Positions 36,144 to 45,527 of a stretch of 64,000 bases of DNA are shown here, in pieces. The notes under the pieces were generated by a model that saw nothing but the letters and a program-made list of their open reading frames with translations, was not told the origin of the DNA and ran no database searches. The position numbers and the translations under genes were made by a program. How positions within the stretch are numbered: position 1 is the stretch's first letter; each line of letters begins with the position of its first letter. This DNA is from Amphritea japonica ATCC BAA-1530 (GTDB taxonomy: Bacteria > Pseudomonadota > Gammaproteobacteria > Pseudomonadales > Balneatricaceae), in the NCBI RefSeq assembly GCF_016592435.1, contig NZ_AP014545.1, positions 1,364,001-1,428,000 on the forward strand. Direction: 5' to 3'.

Positions 36144-38339
36144 ATGAAACAACGAAGAATTCGTACATTACTGGGGTTACTACTGACGGTGATGATGTTG
36201 ATTCCTGTTATTCAGGATAGCCGGCCGGCCTTGCTGCAGCGTTTTGAGTATGACCTCTATGATATGCGCTTAATACGGTTTCTCAAGCAAGATCAGGACC
36301 CTCGAATTGTTATTGTTGATGTAGACGAGAAAAGCCTGGCTGAACAAGGGCGCTGGCCCTGGAACAGGGCAAAACTGGCACTTCTGTTAGATCAGTTGTT
36401 TGATCGTTATGGTATTGCAATCGCTGGCTTTGATATGGTGTTTTCAGAGGCCGATAGTAGTGTCGATCTGCTCCAGATAAAAGATTTACTCTTAAATTCA
36501 AATAAGTTTCCGGATTTGCTTTCTGTTTTGCAACAGCTCGATCCCGATCAACGCTTAGCTGATGCGATTCGTGACAGGCCCGTGGTATTGGGTTATCTGT
36601 TTGATCGAAGTGACTCTGAGTTACTGGTGGGTGATCCGGGTAAAGCCGTTATAACAGCAGCCCCGATACTTGATCTACAGCCCATTCCTGAAGCGAACGG
36701 GGTTATTGCCAGTGTCGATGCTTTGCAAAGTCAGCAGCTGCGCAGTGGTTTTTTTGACAATCCGATGGTAGATAGCGACGGTGTTTACCGAAGGGTTCCT
36801 TTGCTGCAACGATATCAAAGTGAATATTATCCCTCGTTGGCGTTAGCGATGTGGTTAGCTTTATTTGAAGAGCAGCAGGTGATACCTGAATTTGAGTCTG
36901 ATATGACGGGGGAACACCAGGCATTGGTGTCGCTCAGTGCTGCAGGTCAATCAATCCCTGTAGATCAGTCAGGGGCTGTGCTGGTACCTTACCGCGGTAG
37001 TCAGGGCAGCTTTCCATACGTTTCAGCGACCGATGTTATTACAGGCCGGGTAGATGCAGCGTTGTTAGAAGGAGCGATTGTGCTGATTGGAACCAGCGCG
37101 GCAGGGTTGCTGGATCTGAGGGTTACCCCAATGAGCAGTCGTTATCCAGGGGTGGAAGTACATGCCAATATTCTTTCAGGGATGTTGGATGAGAGAATAT
37201 TCAGTGAGCCGGATTACACCCGGGGAGTCGAACTTGTTCAATTGATCATCAGTGGCTTGCTGTTATCCATTTTAATTCCACGTAGCTCAGTCGCTTTTTC
37301 TACGCTGATTACATTGGGTTGGACTGCGTGTTTAATAGGTTTTAATTTATACGCGTGGCAGAGCTTGTTCTGGGTAATCCCGTTAGGTTATAGCTTGCTG
37401 TTAGTGCTACTGCTCTATCTGTTTCAGCAAACAACCGGATATTTCTTTGAAGCGCGGAATATTCAGCAGCTTGCGGGGCAGTTTGGTCAGTATATCCCCC
37501 CGGAAGTAGTACTGGAGTTGGGCCGTCAGGACGAGGGCGTTCAGCTGAGTGGTGAAAACAGAGATATGACGATTCTGTTTTCCGATGTCAGAGGGTTTAC
37601 TCAAATATCAGAACAGCTAACACCGCAGCAGCTTACACGCCTGATGAATGTCTATCTGACCGATATGACCCGTATCATTCACCAACAACGAGGAACGGTA
37701 GATAAATATATAGGTGATGCAGTGATGGCATTCTGGGGGGCTCCGTTAAGTGATGACAAGCATTCATTACATGGACTGGATTCTGCTCTGCAGATGTTGC
37801 AACAACTCCCTGGATTGAACAAACGTCTGGTAGAAGAAGGATTACCTGAGATTCAGATTGGTATAGGTGTTCATTCTGGCACGATGAGTGTCGGAAATAT
37901 GGGATCAGAGTTTCGAATGGCGTATACGGTGATGGGTGACGCGGTTAATCTGGCTTCCCGACTCGAAGGGCTAACAAAATACTATGGGTGTCCATTACTG
38001 GTGAGTGGCGATATGCATGCCCGGTTGCCGGGTTACCTGTATCGGCAGATTGATCGGGTAACCGTTAAAGGGCGTCATGAAGCTGTTGAGCTGTTCCAGC
38101 CGATGTTAGTGACTGAAACCGATGGTACCGAGCTGACCGAGCAGGTAGAACGTTTTAATGAGGCCGTGAACTTGTATCGCCAGCGTCAGTGGCAGGAAGC
38201 CCTGGTGATATTTAAATTGTGGTTAACGGGGTTTCCAAATGACAGAACAGCTGAGTTATATATTCAGCGGATTAAAGAATATCTGGCAGTAGACCCTGGT
38301 CCTGAGTGGATTCCGGTATATAGCCATCAGGATAAGTAA
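36144..38339 (+). CDS. CHASE2-domain class III adenylate/guanylate cyclase
   Basis: About 731 residues from the ATG at 36144, which has GGAG 6 nt upstream (a TTG at 36129 is the alternative). One N-terminal helix (about 7-24), a large extracytoplasmic CHASE2 sensor domain (about 30-345, with DEKSLAEQGRWPWNRAKLA and GTSAAGLLDLRVTP), three helices (about 360-435), then a class III cyclase domain with metal Asps D481 (FSDVRGF) and D525 (KYIGDAVMAFWGAP) and GDAVNLASRLE. Active-site residues look intact. Substrate choice between ATP and GTP is not certain; ATP is more likely in bacteria. It diverges from the cyclic-nucleotide phosphodiesterase. Confidence 0.93.
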   Translation: MKQRRIRTLLGLLLTVMMLIPVIQDSRPALLQRFEYDLYDMRLIRFLKQDQDPRIVIVDVDEKSLAEQGRWPWNRAKLALLLDQLFDRYGIAIAGFDMVFSEADSSVDLLQIKDLLLNSNKFPDLLSVLQQLDPDQRLADAIRDRPVVLGYLFDRSDSELLVGDPGKAVITAAPILDLQPIPEANGVIASVDALQSQQLRSGFFDNPMVDSDGVYRRVPLLQRYQSEYYPSLALAMWLALFEEQQVIPEFESDMTGEHQALVSLSAAGQSIPVDQSGAVLVPYRGSQGSFPYVSATDVITGRVDAALLEGAIVLIGTSAAGLLDLRVTPMSSRYPGVEVHANILSGMLDERIFSEPDYTRGVELVQLIISGLLLSILIPRSSVAFSTLITLGWTACLIGFNLYAWQSLFWVIPLGYSLLLVLLLYLFQQTTGYFFEARNIQQLAGQFGQYIPPEVVLELGRQDEGVQLSGENRDMTILFSDVRGFTQISEQLTPQQLTRLMNVYLTDMTRIIHQQRGTVDKYIGDAVMAFWGAPLSDDKHSLHGLDSALQMLQQLPGLNKRLVEEGLPEIQIGIGVHSGTMSVGNMGSEFRMAYTVMGDAVNLASRLEGLTKYYGCPLLVSGDMHARLPGYLYRQIDRVTVKGRHEAVELFQPMLVTETDGTELTEQVERFNEAVNLYRQRQWQEALVIFKLWLTGFPNDRTAELYIQRIKEYLAVDPGPEWIPVYSHQDK

Positions 38340-38376
38340 TACTGATCAATATTAATCAGGTAATACTGTCGGCTGG

Positions 38377-39993
38377 TTATTCAAGATAAGGAGGTTTGCG
38401 TTTCTTTAATCCAGGAAGCTTTGTCAGGTCTACTGTATCTATCTGGCGAGGGGCCATATGGCTGTGAGCATATTCCAGATAAGCACCGCTGTTTACAAAC
38501 ACGCTGAATAGGTCAGCATCCAGGTGCTGTTCTTGAACCATACGACCGATAATAGTCATCGCTTCCGATAACAGCATTCCTTTTTTATAGGGCCTGTCAG
38601 GTGAAGTGAGTGCTTCGAAAATATCAGCAATGCACATGATTCGGGCGCGCAATGAAATCTGATCGCCTTTTAAGCCTCTAGGGTAACCACTACCATTTAA
38701 ACTTTCATGATGGTTGCAGGCTATTTCAGGTACTTGAGACAGGTATTTAGGGTAGGGAAGTGACTCCAGCATATCGATAGTCACTTTGATATGGTCGCGC
38801 ATCACCTGGATCTCATTCTGTAACAGTGTTCCTTTGCGGATACAGAGATTTTCTGTCTCATCCTCTGTGAGCAGTTGGCGAAGGTTACCTTCATCATCGG
38901 TCCAGGCTGTTTCAGATATCTGCATTATCCTTTGAACATCGGCATCGGCCATAAATTCCGTTCCGCTATTGCACTGGCGAAGGAAAGCGATATCCATGTC
39001 GATTTGAAGGCAGGCTTCTTGTAGTCGTGTTTCCGCTTGGGCAAGATCATGGCCGGTTAGTGACTGAGCATGTCGCAGATGATTGAGTTGTCGTTGAAGT
39101 TTGTATTCGCGAAAGCGTGATACAACCAACTCGATACGATCAAACATCGTATGTAGTTTGGTTGCTTTGTCGATAATGTACTCAGGGGACGTTATTTTAC
39201 CACAGTCATGCAGCCAGGCTGATATACGTAACTCATACATCTCTTGTTCGTTGAACTGAGTATCCAGAAACCGAGTGTCCAGGCTACTGTTTACTGCATT
39301 GGCAAGGAGCATTGCGATTTCGGGCACCTGCTCACAATGCTTTCCTGTTACCGGTGATTTATGGTCAATAGCCCGGCCCATAAGCTTTATAAAAGATTCA
39401 AATAGCTCTTTCTGAGCATCGATCAGGCGTCGCTTAGTCAATACAGTGGCAGCGAGAGAGGCCAATGACTCAACCAGATGCTGTTGGTCTTTGGGGAATG
39501 CAATAACGTTATTATCTGTGTCCATCGCGTTGATTAACTGCAGGACACCAATAATTTCACCTTCATGGTCCTGTAAGGGCACACAAAGAAATGATTTTGA
39601 GCGATAGCTCAGTTGAATATCAAATTTACGGGTACCGGAAAAATCATATTTATCAGAACAATAAGCATCAGGAATGTTGATTGTTTCCTGTAGTGCGAAA
39701 GCTTGCGCAACCACTAAATTGGAAACCTGATTCTGAGCGTTAAATACTTCTACAGTAGGTAAATCTTTTGGTTTACGATGGATTCCAAGAGAGCGGTTAT
39801 GAAGAATTGTGAAATGTAATCTATTTGGGTCGCCCTCTTCGACAGTATACAAGGTCCCGCCATCGGCATTGGTGAGTTGCATACAGCCAAGGATAATTCT
39901 ATCCAGTAATAGAATATGGTTTTTTTCGGTCGTCAGTGCGCTGGTTAGTTCGGCGAGTTGATTAATAATTTCATGCGTATTCAGATGGTGCAT
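38377..39993 (-). CDS. GAF-HD-GYP c-di-GMP phosphodiesterase
   Basis: 538 residues: N-terminal GAF domain (about 20-180, with ADGGTLYTVEEGD and KSFLCVPLQDHEGEIIGVLQ), then an HD-GYP domain with H262-D263 in WLHDCGK and the GYP loop near residue 434 (NHHESLNGSGYPRGL), followed by DIFEALTSPDRPYKKGM. An insert of about 100 helical residues sits between the HD and GYP halves, longer than usual. HD-GYP enzymes break c-di-GMP to pGpG or GMP. Convergent with the cyclase gene; the GAF domain could sense a cyclic nucleotide, which would link the two, but that is speculation. Confidence 0.92.
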   Translation of the reverse strand: MHHLNTHEIINQLAELTSALTTEKNHILLLDRIILGCMQLTNADGGTLYTVEEGDPNRLHFTILHNRSLGIHRKPKDLPTVEVFNAQNQVSNLVVAQAFALQETINIPDAYCSDKYDFSGTRKFDIQLSYRSKSFLCVPLQDHEGEIIGVLQLINAMDTDNNVIAFPKDQQHLVESLASLAATVLTKRRLIDAQKELFESFIKLMGRAIDHKSPVTGKHCEQVPEIAMLLANAVNSSLDTRFLDTQFNEQEMYELRISAWLHDCGKITSPEYIIDKATKLHTMFDRIELVVSRFREYKLQRQLNHLRHAQSLTGHDLAQAETRLQEACLQIDMDIAFLRQCNSGTEFMADADVQRIMQISETAWTDDEGNLRQLLTEDETENLCIRKGTLLQNEIQVMRDHIKVTIDMLESLPYPKYLSQVPEIACNHHESLNGSGYPRGLKGDQISLRARIMCIADIFEALTSPDRPYKKGMLLSEAMTIIGRMVQEQHLDADLFSVFVNSGAYLEYAHSHMAPRQIDTVDLTKLPGLKKRKPPYLE

Positions 39994-40217
39994 TGTCTAC
40001 TAACCAGATAATTGTTCAGAATTGATATCCAATGTGACGCTGGAGGGGGGCATAGTCAAGTTCAACCGGATGCAGAAGTCACCAAATAGGGTAAATATAG
40101 TGCTTATGCTTGTTATTTTCCGTAGCGAGTCTCGCAGTGAGGATTTTGTGTGCTAGAAAGACAATAATCAGGCATGTGTTTAATACCGAACGTTGAAGAA
40201 AGCCTGCTGGAGTTTCT

Positions 40218-40886
40218 ATGCTGAATATGAATTTTACTCAATCGGTATCCATTGATACCCACAGCCTTAAGTGGGTTGCCAGTCCAATGCCTGGTGTCGT
40301 GCGTAAACCGTTGGCAAGAGAAGAGGCTGAGCAGGGTCATGCGACCAGTATTGTTTGTTATGAGCCAGGCGCCTCATTTTCATCACACGGCCACCCTAAA
40401 GGAGAGGAAATTCTGGTATTGGAAGGCGTTTTTTCTGATCAGACCGGAGATTATCAGGCAGGTACTTATTTTCGTAATCCTGAAGGCTTTAGTCATGCTC
40501 CTTTTAGTAAGGAAGGTTGTACGATTCTGGTGAAATTACATCAGTTTCAGGCCGATGATTCAGCTCATCTGGCCATTCAGACCAATAATGCAAAATGGCA
40601 CCGGGTGAACGACTCTCTGGAATATCTGGGTTTGCATCATCATAAGGATGAGCAGGTATTTATGATGCGTTCTGGCGCTGAGTTAAAAGTTGATCTCGAT
40701 GAGGCGCTAAAAGGCCTTGAAATTTATGTAATTAGTGGTGAATTACTAGAAAACGGGCATCGCTTTAGTGCAGGGAGCTGGTTGCGGCGTCCTGCTCTGA
40801 ACAAAAAACTCCACAACGACTCTCAGGAAGATTGTTATCAATTAGGTTCAGATACTGTTGTCTGGATCAAGATGAATCATCTGTAG
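40218..40886 (+). CDS. Cupin-domain protein (ChrR-like double cupin)
   Basis: 222 residues, ATG behind GGAG. Two cupin units: residues about 40-110 (FSSHGHPKGEEILVLEGVFSDQTGDYQAGTYFRNP, with His/Glu metal ligands) and a second, weaker unit at about 140-215 (EIYVISGELLENGHRFSAGSWLR). This resembles the ChrR cupin regulators/anti-sigma C-terminal domain, but the zinc-binding N-terminal anti-sigma part is absent and no ECF sigma gene adjoins. It is 7 bp before the Nmad3 gene, so co-transcribed. Function unknown, possibly metal-dependent oxygen or small-molecule sensing. Confidence 0.8.
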   Translation: MLNMNFTQSVSIDTHSLKWVASPMPGVVRKPLAREEAEQGHATSIVCYEPGASFSSHGHPKGEEILVLEGVFSDQTGDYQAGTYFRNPEGFSHAPFSKEGCTILVKLHQFQADDSAHLAIQTNNAKWHRVNDSLEYLGLHHHKDEQVFMMRSGAELKVDLDEALKGLEIYVISGELLENGHRFSAGSWLRRPALNKKLHNDSQEDCYQLGSDTVVWIKMNHL

Positions 40887-40893
40887 GTCTCCT

Positions 40894-41739
40894 ATGCGTA
40901 TTATCCTCAGTCGAAAAGGGTTTGATTCCTCTTCGGGCGGATGCCCAAGCCCTATCTTACCCGACGGACGTATGGTGTCTCTTCCCATACCTGATTCAAG
41001 ATCAAAGATCCGTTATCGGGATCTGAAACTAGTTGACGTGAATGCCGGCCGGCTGGTCTCACAACTTACCCGGAAGAAAATTATAGGGAGCAGCGGTGCA
41101 CACCTTGATCCTGATCTCAGTATTGGACACCTTCCGAGGCTGTTGGGCTGGCGGCCTTTATTGGGACAAACTGGCTCAGCTCAGGGGCATCTGCACAAGC
41201 AGGGAATAGAGCCTGATGATATCTTTCTGTTTTTTGGGTTGTTTCGAGATGCCGAAATACACAATCGTCGATGGCGCTTTGTGCCAGGCAGTAAACCCCG
41301 TCATATCATTTGGGGATGGCTGCAGATCGATGAGATTCTGCCGGTTGATAGTCTGGATAATGATGCCTATTCATGGCTGAATTATCACCCTCATCTGCAC
41401 GGCGAAGCTGATAAAGGTAATACATTGTATGTTGCGCGTGATTATCTTTCACTACCGGGCATAGACAAAGTGCCAGGCAGCGGAATTTTTGATCGGTTTG
41501 ATCCTCGGCTGCAATTGACTCAAACAGGTTCAGAGAAGCCTAGTCAGTGGCAACTTCCTAAATGGTTTTTCCCGGGCGATCGTCAACCACTGAGTTATCA
41601 CGCTAAAGCGGGGCGATGGCAGCAGAATAAGTCTCATTGCTTGCTGAGTGCGGTAGCCCGTGGGCAGGAGTTTGTACTGTTGGCGGATCAGTATCCGGAA
41701 AGCGGTGACTGGATTCGTGAGCTTATAACGATGGTATAG
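40894..41739 (+). CDS. Nmad3-domain protein (nucleotide-modification-associated domain 3)
   Basis: 281 residues. The start MRIILSRKGFDSSSGGCPSP, then LPDGRMVSLPIPD, AHLDPDL, and DDIFLFFGLFRDAE are the signature blocks of the Nmad3 family. Nmad domains were defined by comparative genomics in loci for DNA base modification in phages and defence islands; the activity is not established. Here the gene stands with a cupin gene and no modification, restriction or phage gene, so a chromosomal housekeeping role is as likely. Convergent with the AraC regulator. Confidence 0.78.
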   Translation: MRIILSRKGFDSSSGGCPSPILPDGRMVSLPIPDSRSKIRYRDLKLVDVNAGRLVSQLTRKKIIGSSGAHLDPDLSIGHLPRLLGWRPLLGQTGSAQGHLHKQGIEPDDIFLFFGLFRDAEIHNRRWRFVPGSKPRHIIWGWLQIDEILPVDSLDNDAYSWLNYHPHLHGEADKGNTLYVARDYLSLPGIDKVPGSGIFDRFDPRLQLTQTGSEKPSQWQLPKWFFPGDRQPLSYHAKAGRWQQNKSHCLLSAVARGQEFVLLADQYPESGDWIRELITMV

Positions 41740-41751
41740 CCGTCTAAAGGC

Positions 41752-42558
41752 TTACTCGCCTTTCATTTTTCGTGCGTGACCGGGGGTGATGTGAAAATAC
41801 CGCTTAAATGCCCGTGAGAAGCTTGAAACGTCTGAGAATCCGAGTTCATCTGCTAGCATGCTGGGAGAGATATCACTGTTTTGAAGTAGAAAACGCGCCC
41901 TGTTTAGTCGTCGCGACATGATGTACTGCTGGGGTGTCTGGTGCAGCTCTTTCTGACATAGAGAGTAAAAGTGGCTTTCACTGAGATTAAGTGCGTTAGC
42001 TAAGTCGTGGTTGTTAGGCGGGTTAGAAAGGTGCTGATCGATGTAGTGATTGAGTACGTTTCTGCTGAGCCTTAAATTTTTACCTTCTGTAATTGCAGTG
42101 GCTGAATACTGTTGGCATAGCTGGGTGATGAATAGCGTGATCAGTTGGCAGTTAATCTGGTATCGGCTTTGCTGATTGATCCGCTGATCACCTTTTGCAA
42201 GTTGATTGGCAGCAAAGTCCAGCATGGGTAATAGTTCAGGAGAGAGTGTAATGAATTCGGGGTTTTTTAATATTGAATCTTTAAATGAAAGGTTACAGCT
42301 GTGCTCCAGCGCCTGAATATAGGGGTCGAAGGGGGCGAGATCAATAACTAACAGTTCACTGTCATCACTTAAGCCGCAGAACAGATGCTTCTGACTGTCG
42401 GGAACGATAGCCAATGTCCCTGAAGAAATTTGACCGCTGTCCTTTTCGAACTCGCATTCCATTTTACCGTTCAGCCCAATCAGGATTTGCGCGAAATCGT
42501 GCAAGTGTTCGCCGCTCTGATGGGCGATAAGATTAAGGCGTGCCTGGCTTTCTTTCAT
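41752..42558 (-). CDS. AraC-family transcriptional regulator
   Basis: 268 residues: N-terminal cupin-type sensor domain (about 1-110; HQSGEHLHDFAQILIG) and a C-terminal double helix-turn-helix (about 165-265; NLSESHFYSLCQKELHQTPQ and ADELGFSDVSSFSRAFKRYF). It diverges from the ornithine cyclodeaminase-family gene, with tandem 21-bp-spaced direct repeats between them, so it probably controls that amino-acid operon. Confidence 0.92.
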   Translation of the reverse strand: MKESQARLNLIAHQSGEHLHDFAQILIGLNGKMECEFEKDSGQISSGTLAIVPDSQKHLFCGLSDDSELLVIDLAPFDPYIQALEHSCNLSFKDSILKNPEFITLSPELLPMLDFAANQLAKGDQRINQQSRYQINCQLITLFITQLCQQYSATAITEGKNLRLSRNVLNHYIDQHLSNPPNNHDLANALNLSESHFYSLCQKELHQTPQQYIMSRRLNRARFLLQNSDISPSMLADELGFSDVSSFSRAFKRYFHITPGHARKMKGE

Positions 42559-42618
42559 GGGTTATCGGTCTGTCATTAGTTTTTTCTTTTCTGGGCTGAC
42601 TGGCTTAAAACAGCAAAC

Positions 42619-42656
42619 TTAATAGTCTGAGTCAAAAATTTAATAGCTTCAGTCAA
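42619..42656. promoter_or_regulatory. Tandem direct repeats, candidate AraC-type operator
   Basis: Two copies of TTAATAG-yyTsAGTCAA (42619-42635 and 42640-42656) in the same orientation, exactly 21 bp apart (two helical turns), upstream of the gene at 42715. AraC-family activators commonly bind such tandem sites. Confidence 0.55.
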
Positions 42657-42714
42657 CCGTTAAGCGTCTTTGCCAGCTAACATTACTTAAAATCGGATTA
42701 TAAGAGAAACTGTT

Positions 42715-43674
42715 ATGCAACTGAATGCTATTCAGGTCCGTGAGGCGCTGCCCTGGGATCGACTGATCGAAGCGCTGAATGCTATTTTTACTAAAGAGGT
42801 TTGTGCGCCGGTTCGCCATCATCATAGCATCAACGTTCCTAACGATCCTGATGCGACTTTATTGTTGATGCCAGCTTGGCTGGAAGGAGAGTATCTGGGT
42901 GTTAAACTGGTCAACGTTTTCCCCGGCAATAACAGCCGTGGGCTTCCCGGGCTGAATAGTAACTATATATTGTCTTCCGGAAAGACAGGTCAGCCTCTGG
43001 CCCAGCTCGATGCTAATGAGTTAACCGCCTTGCGAACGGCTGCTGCTTCGGCCATGGCCTCCCGTTACCTTTCTAAAGCTGAGGCATCAGAGTTATTGAT
43101 GGTGGGTGCTGGGCGAATGAGTCGCTATCTGGTGCCTGCGCATATGAGCGTGCGGCCGATTAAGACAGTGCGGGTTTGGAACCGAAATGAGCTGGCTGCG
43201 GCTGAATTAGTGAAGGATCTTAAAATCGATGGAATAGATGCTGAGCTATGCCCGTTGAATCAGTTGGAAACAGCGGCTCGCAGTGCGGATATAGTCAGCT
43301 GTGCCACAATGTCGACTTCGCCTTTGATCAAAGGTGACTGGTTAAAGCCCGGTGCCCATCTTGATCTGGTTGGTAGCTTTACTCCAGGCATGCGTGAAAC
43401 AGATAACCGAGCTATGCAACGGTGTGATGTTTTTGTGGATGTACGAGCAGGAGCGTTAAGTGAAACCGGAGATCTGATTATTCCTATCAGTGAAGGGGCT
43501 ATCACTAAAGATATAATTATTGCCGAGTTTACTGAGCTGTGTCGTGGTGAACATAAAGGCAGAGCGGATCTGAGCGATCCGGAAAACGCGATCACTTTGT
43601 TTAAATCAGTAGGCGATTCCAGAGAGGATTTAGCTGCTGCAGTGTTGGCTTATCAGCAGTCGCTTCCTGCGTAA
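42715..43674 (+). CDS. Ornithine cyclodeaminase/mu-crystallin family enzyme
   Basis: 319 residues, normal length. It has the family N-terminal substrate domain (VCAPVRHHHSINVP, GVKLVNVFPGNNSRGLPGL) and a Rossmann NAD(P) domain (LMVGAGRMSRYLVPAHMSVRP, then VRVWNRN and a SCATMSTSPLIKGDWLKPGAH segment). Members include ornithine cyclodeaminase, alanine dehydrogenase and pyrroline-2-carboxylate reductase. With the following DadA-like FAD oxidase, an enzyme pair moving between D-amino acid or hydroxyproline-type imino acids and L-amino acids is plausible. The exact substrate is not readable. Confidence 0.9.
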   Translation: MQLNAIQVREALPWDRLIEALNAIFTKEVCAPVRHHHSINVPNDPDATLLLMPAWLEGEYLGVKLVNVFPGNNSRGLPGLNSNYILSSGKTGQPLAQLDANELTALRTAAASAMASRYLSKAEASELLMVGAGRMSRYLVPAHMSVRPIKTVRVWNRNELAAAELVKDLKIDGIDAELCPLNQLETAARSADIVSCATMSTSPLIKGDWLKPGAHLDLVGSFTPGMRETDNRAMQRCDVFVDVRAGALSETGDLIIPISEGAITKDIIIAEFTELCRGEHKGRADLSDPENAITLFKSVGDSREDLAAAVLAYQQSLPA

Positions 43675-43707
43675 GTTGTCTGAGACTCAAGAGCTTAGGA
43701 TATTTGA

Positions 43708-45009
43708 ATGCCGCATACTGAGTTAGGTCAAAAGCGTAACGAAACTCCAGTTTCATTGGCGGTCATTGGCTCGGGTATCATTGGGCTTTGTACCGCCCTT
43801 GAAGCACAGCGAAAGGGTTGCCGGGTAACTCTGTTTGATCGAGATGAACCGGGTCTGGGTGCTTCTTTCGGTAATGCCGGTTTTCTGGCGACGGAATTGA
43901 TAGAGCCTCTATCCAATCCGCAAACGTTACGCTCCGCACTAATGCTTTGGTTAAACCCAAATGGCCCTCTATCGCTGCCGTTACAGTATTTAATTAAGAT
44001 AGCCCCATGGCTGGTCAAATTTATAAAAGCAGCCAGACCAAAATCCCTTGCAAGTAGCCGTCACGGATTGATTCAATTAAACAAAAATTCTATAGATGCA
44101 TGGCAGCGCTGTCTGGATGATATTGATGCCAGTGAGCAGATTGTTAACTCGGGCTATTTGTTGGTTTGGGAGTCATCTTCAAAACTGGCTGACGCACTTA
44201 AACATCAAGACTGGTTAAGTGAAAATGGGATAGCAACTGAACTGGTTCAGGGAAGACGATTGGTTGAACTGGAACCCGCGCTGAAAGAAACAGTCAGTCA
44301 TGCGCTTTTTTTTCCTGAAGCCTGTCGGGTTAGAGAACCCTATGAATTATGTAGATTACTTTTTAATGTTTTTATGGCGCGTGGAGGTGCCTTTGTCCAA
44401 CAGGAAGTAAAACAAATTACACCTAGTGCCGATCAGGTTTCTCTTAAGACCGCTGCTGATGAGTTAGATGCTGAAATCGAACAACTTTACACATTTAAGA
44501 AGACGATTGTTTGTGCCGGTGCCTGGAGTAAAAAACTGTTAGAGGGTGTTGGAGTACATGTGCCCCTCGAGGCAGAGCGGGGCTATCATCTGACGCTTCC
44601 TGAGGCTGGTTCAATGTTACAACACTCAATCGGTTCGGCAGAGCGTAAGTTTGTTATGGGGCCACTGGATAGCGGGTTAAGAGTTGTGGGTATTACTCAG
44701 TTAGGGGGGCTGAAACTAGGGCCGTTCAAACACTGTTTTAATATTTTGCGTCACAATAGTTCTAAACTGTTACCTGAACTGGAAGACCCATCTTTGAGTG
44801 TGACAGAGTGGATGGGGCATCGACCAACCCTGCCGGATTCATTACCTGTTATCGATCAACACCCCTTACACCCGCAGTTGCTGTTTGCCTTTGGAAATCA
44901 ACACTTAGGTTTAACTCAGGCAGCCTTGACGGCTGAACTTATTATTCAATTGATGCAAGAAGATACCTCGAAAATTGACCTGTCACCTTATCGTGTCGAT
45001 CGATTTTAG
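43708..45009 (+). CDS. DadA-like FAD-dependent amino-acid oxidoreductase
   Basis: 433 residues. N-terminal dinucleotide fold (LAVIGSGIIGLCTALEAQRK, then DRDEPGLGASFGNAG), central DAO-type substrate domain (AERGYHLTLP, MGPLDSGLRVVG), and a C-terminal MGHRPTLPDSLPVIDQHP plus FAFGNQHLGLTQA that binds FAD. It matches D-amino-acid dehydrogenase DadA and its hydroxyproline-dehydrogenase relatives, which pass electrons to the respiratory chain. It lies 33 bp after the cyclodeaminase-family gene in the same operon. Confidence 0.92.
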   Translation: MPHTELGQKRNETPVSLAVIGSGIIGLCTALEAQRKGCRVTLFDRDEPGLGASFGNAGFLATELIEPLSNPQTLRSALMLWLNPNGPLSLPLQYLIKIAPWLVKFIKAARPKSLASSRHGLIQLNKNSIDAWQRCLDDIDASEQIVNSGYLLVWESSSKLADALKHQDWLSENGIATELVQGRRLVELEPALKETVSHALFFPEACRVREPYELCRLLFNVFMARGGAFVQQEVKQITPSADQVSLKTAADELDAEIEQLYTFKKTIVCAGAWSKKLLEGVGVHVPLEAERGYHLTLPEAGSMLQHSIGSAERKFVMGPLDSGLRVVGITQLGGLKLGPFKHCFNILRHNSSKLLPELEDPSLSVTEWMGHRPTLPDSLPVIDQHPLHPQLLFAFGNQHLGLTQAALTAELIIQLMQEDTSKIDLSPYRVDRF

Positions 45010-45527
45010 ATGGTCGCTCAGATAGTTTTACCCGATAGATTGTTGAGCAGTTCAGTTGGATGTGAGATCAGGCTTTAATCCAGCTTTTTTCATCAAAGTT
45101 GATGATGCAATATGCATAGTGAGATCTTTGGTATCTGTAAATCAAGGAGGGAGCTTTCATCAAATGTTGAGAGTTCAGTTACTAATTATCCAGTCTAGTG
45201 TAGTTAAAAAGAATATAAAAAATTCTATCTTGTTTCCCTTACATACAGTAGCGAGCATACTGAGCAGTATATTTACGAAAGAGGTTCAAAGAGTTTAATT
45301 CTAACGTTAGAGTTTCACTGCGGTCAGGAGGGAAAGGATCTTGATGTAGGGTATATCAGTAAAACTACTTTCTACGACCGACGCAGAATAACAGAAGAAT
45401 AGTCGGAAAATGCCGGTAAAGCCTGATCAGTTCAATTAATAACCAGTGATCATATATTAAAAGCCAGGCGAATCAGAGCTTAGGTGCAATGACATTTGTA
45501 ATGATTTACAAGTATATAGAGGAAAAT
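45010..45527. other. A+T-rich intergenic region without a supported gene
   Basis: About 520 bp, visibly richer in A+T than its neighbours by eye. An 80-codon plus frame (45056-45298) has no clear ribosome-binding site and no recognisable content. Together with the damaged CHAT gene after it, this may be the edge of an acquired segment, but no repeat, integrase or att site was found. Confidence 0.45.

Noticed and set aside
45056-45298. 80-codon plus-strand open frame
   Set aside because: No ribosome-binding site, no recognisable content and lying in an A+T-rich gap; chance frame is more likely.
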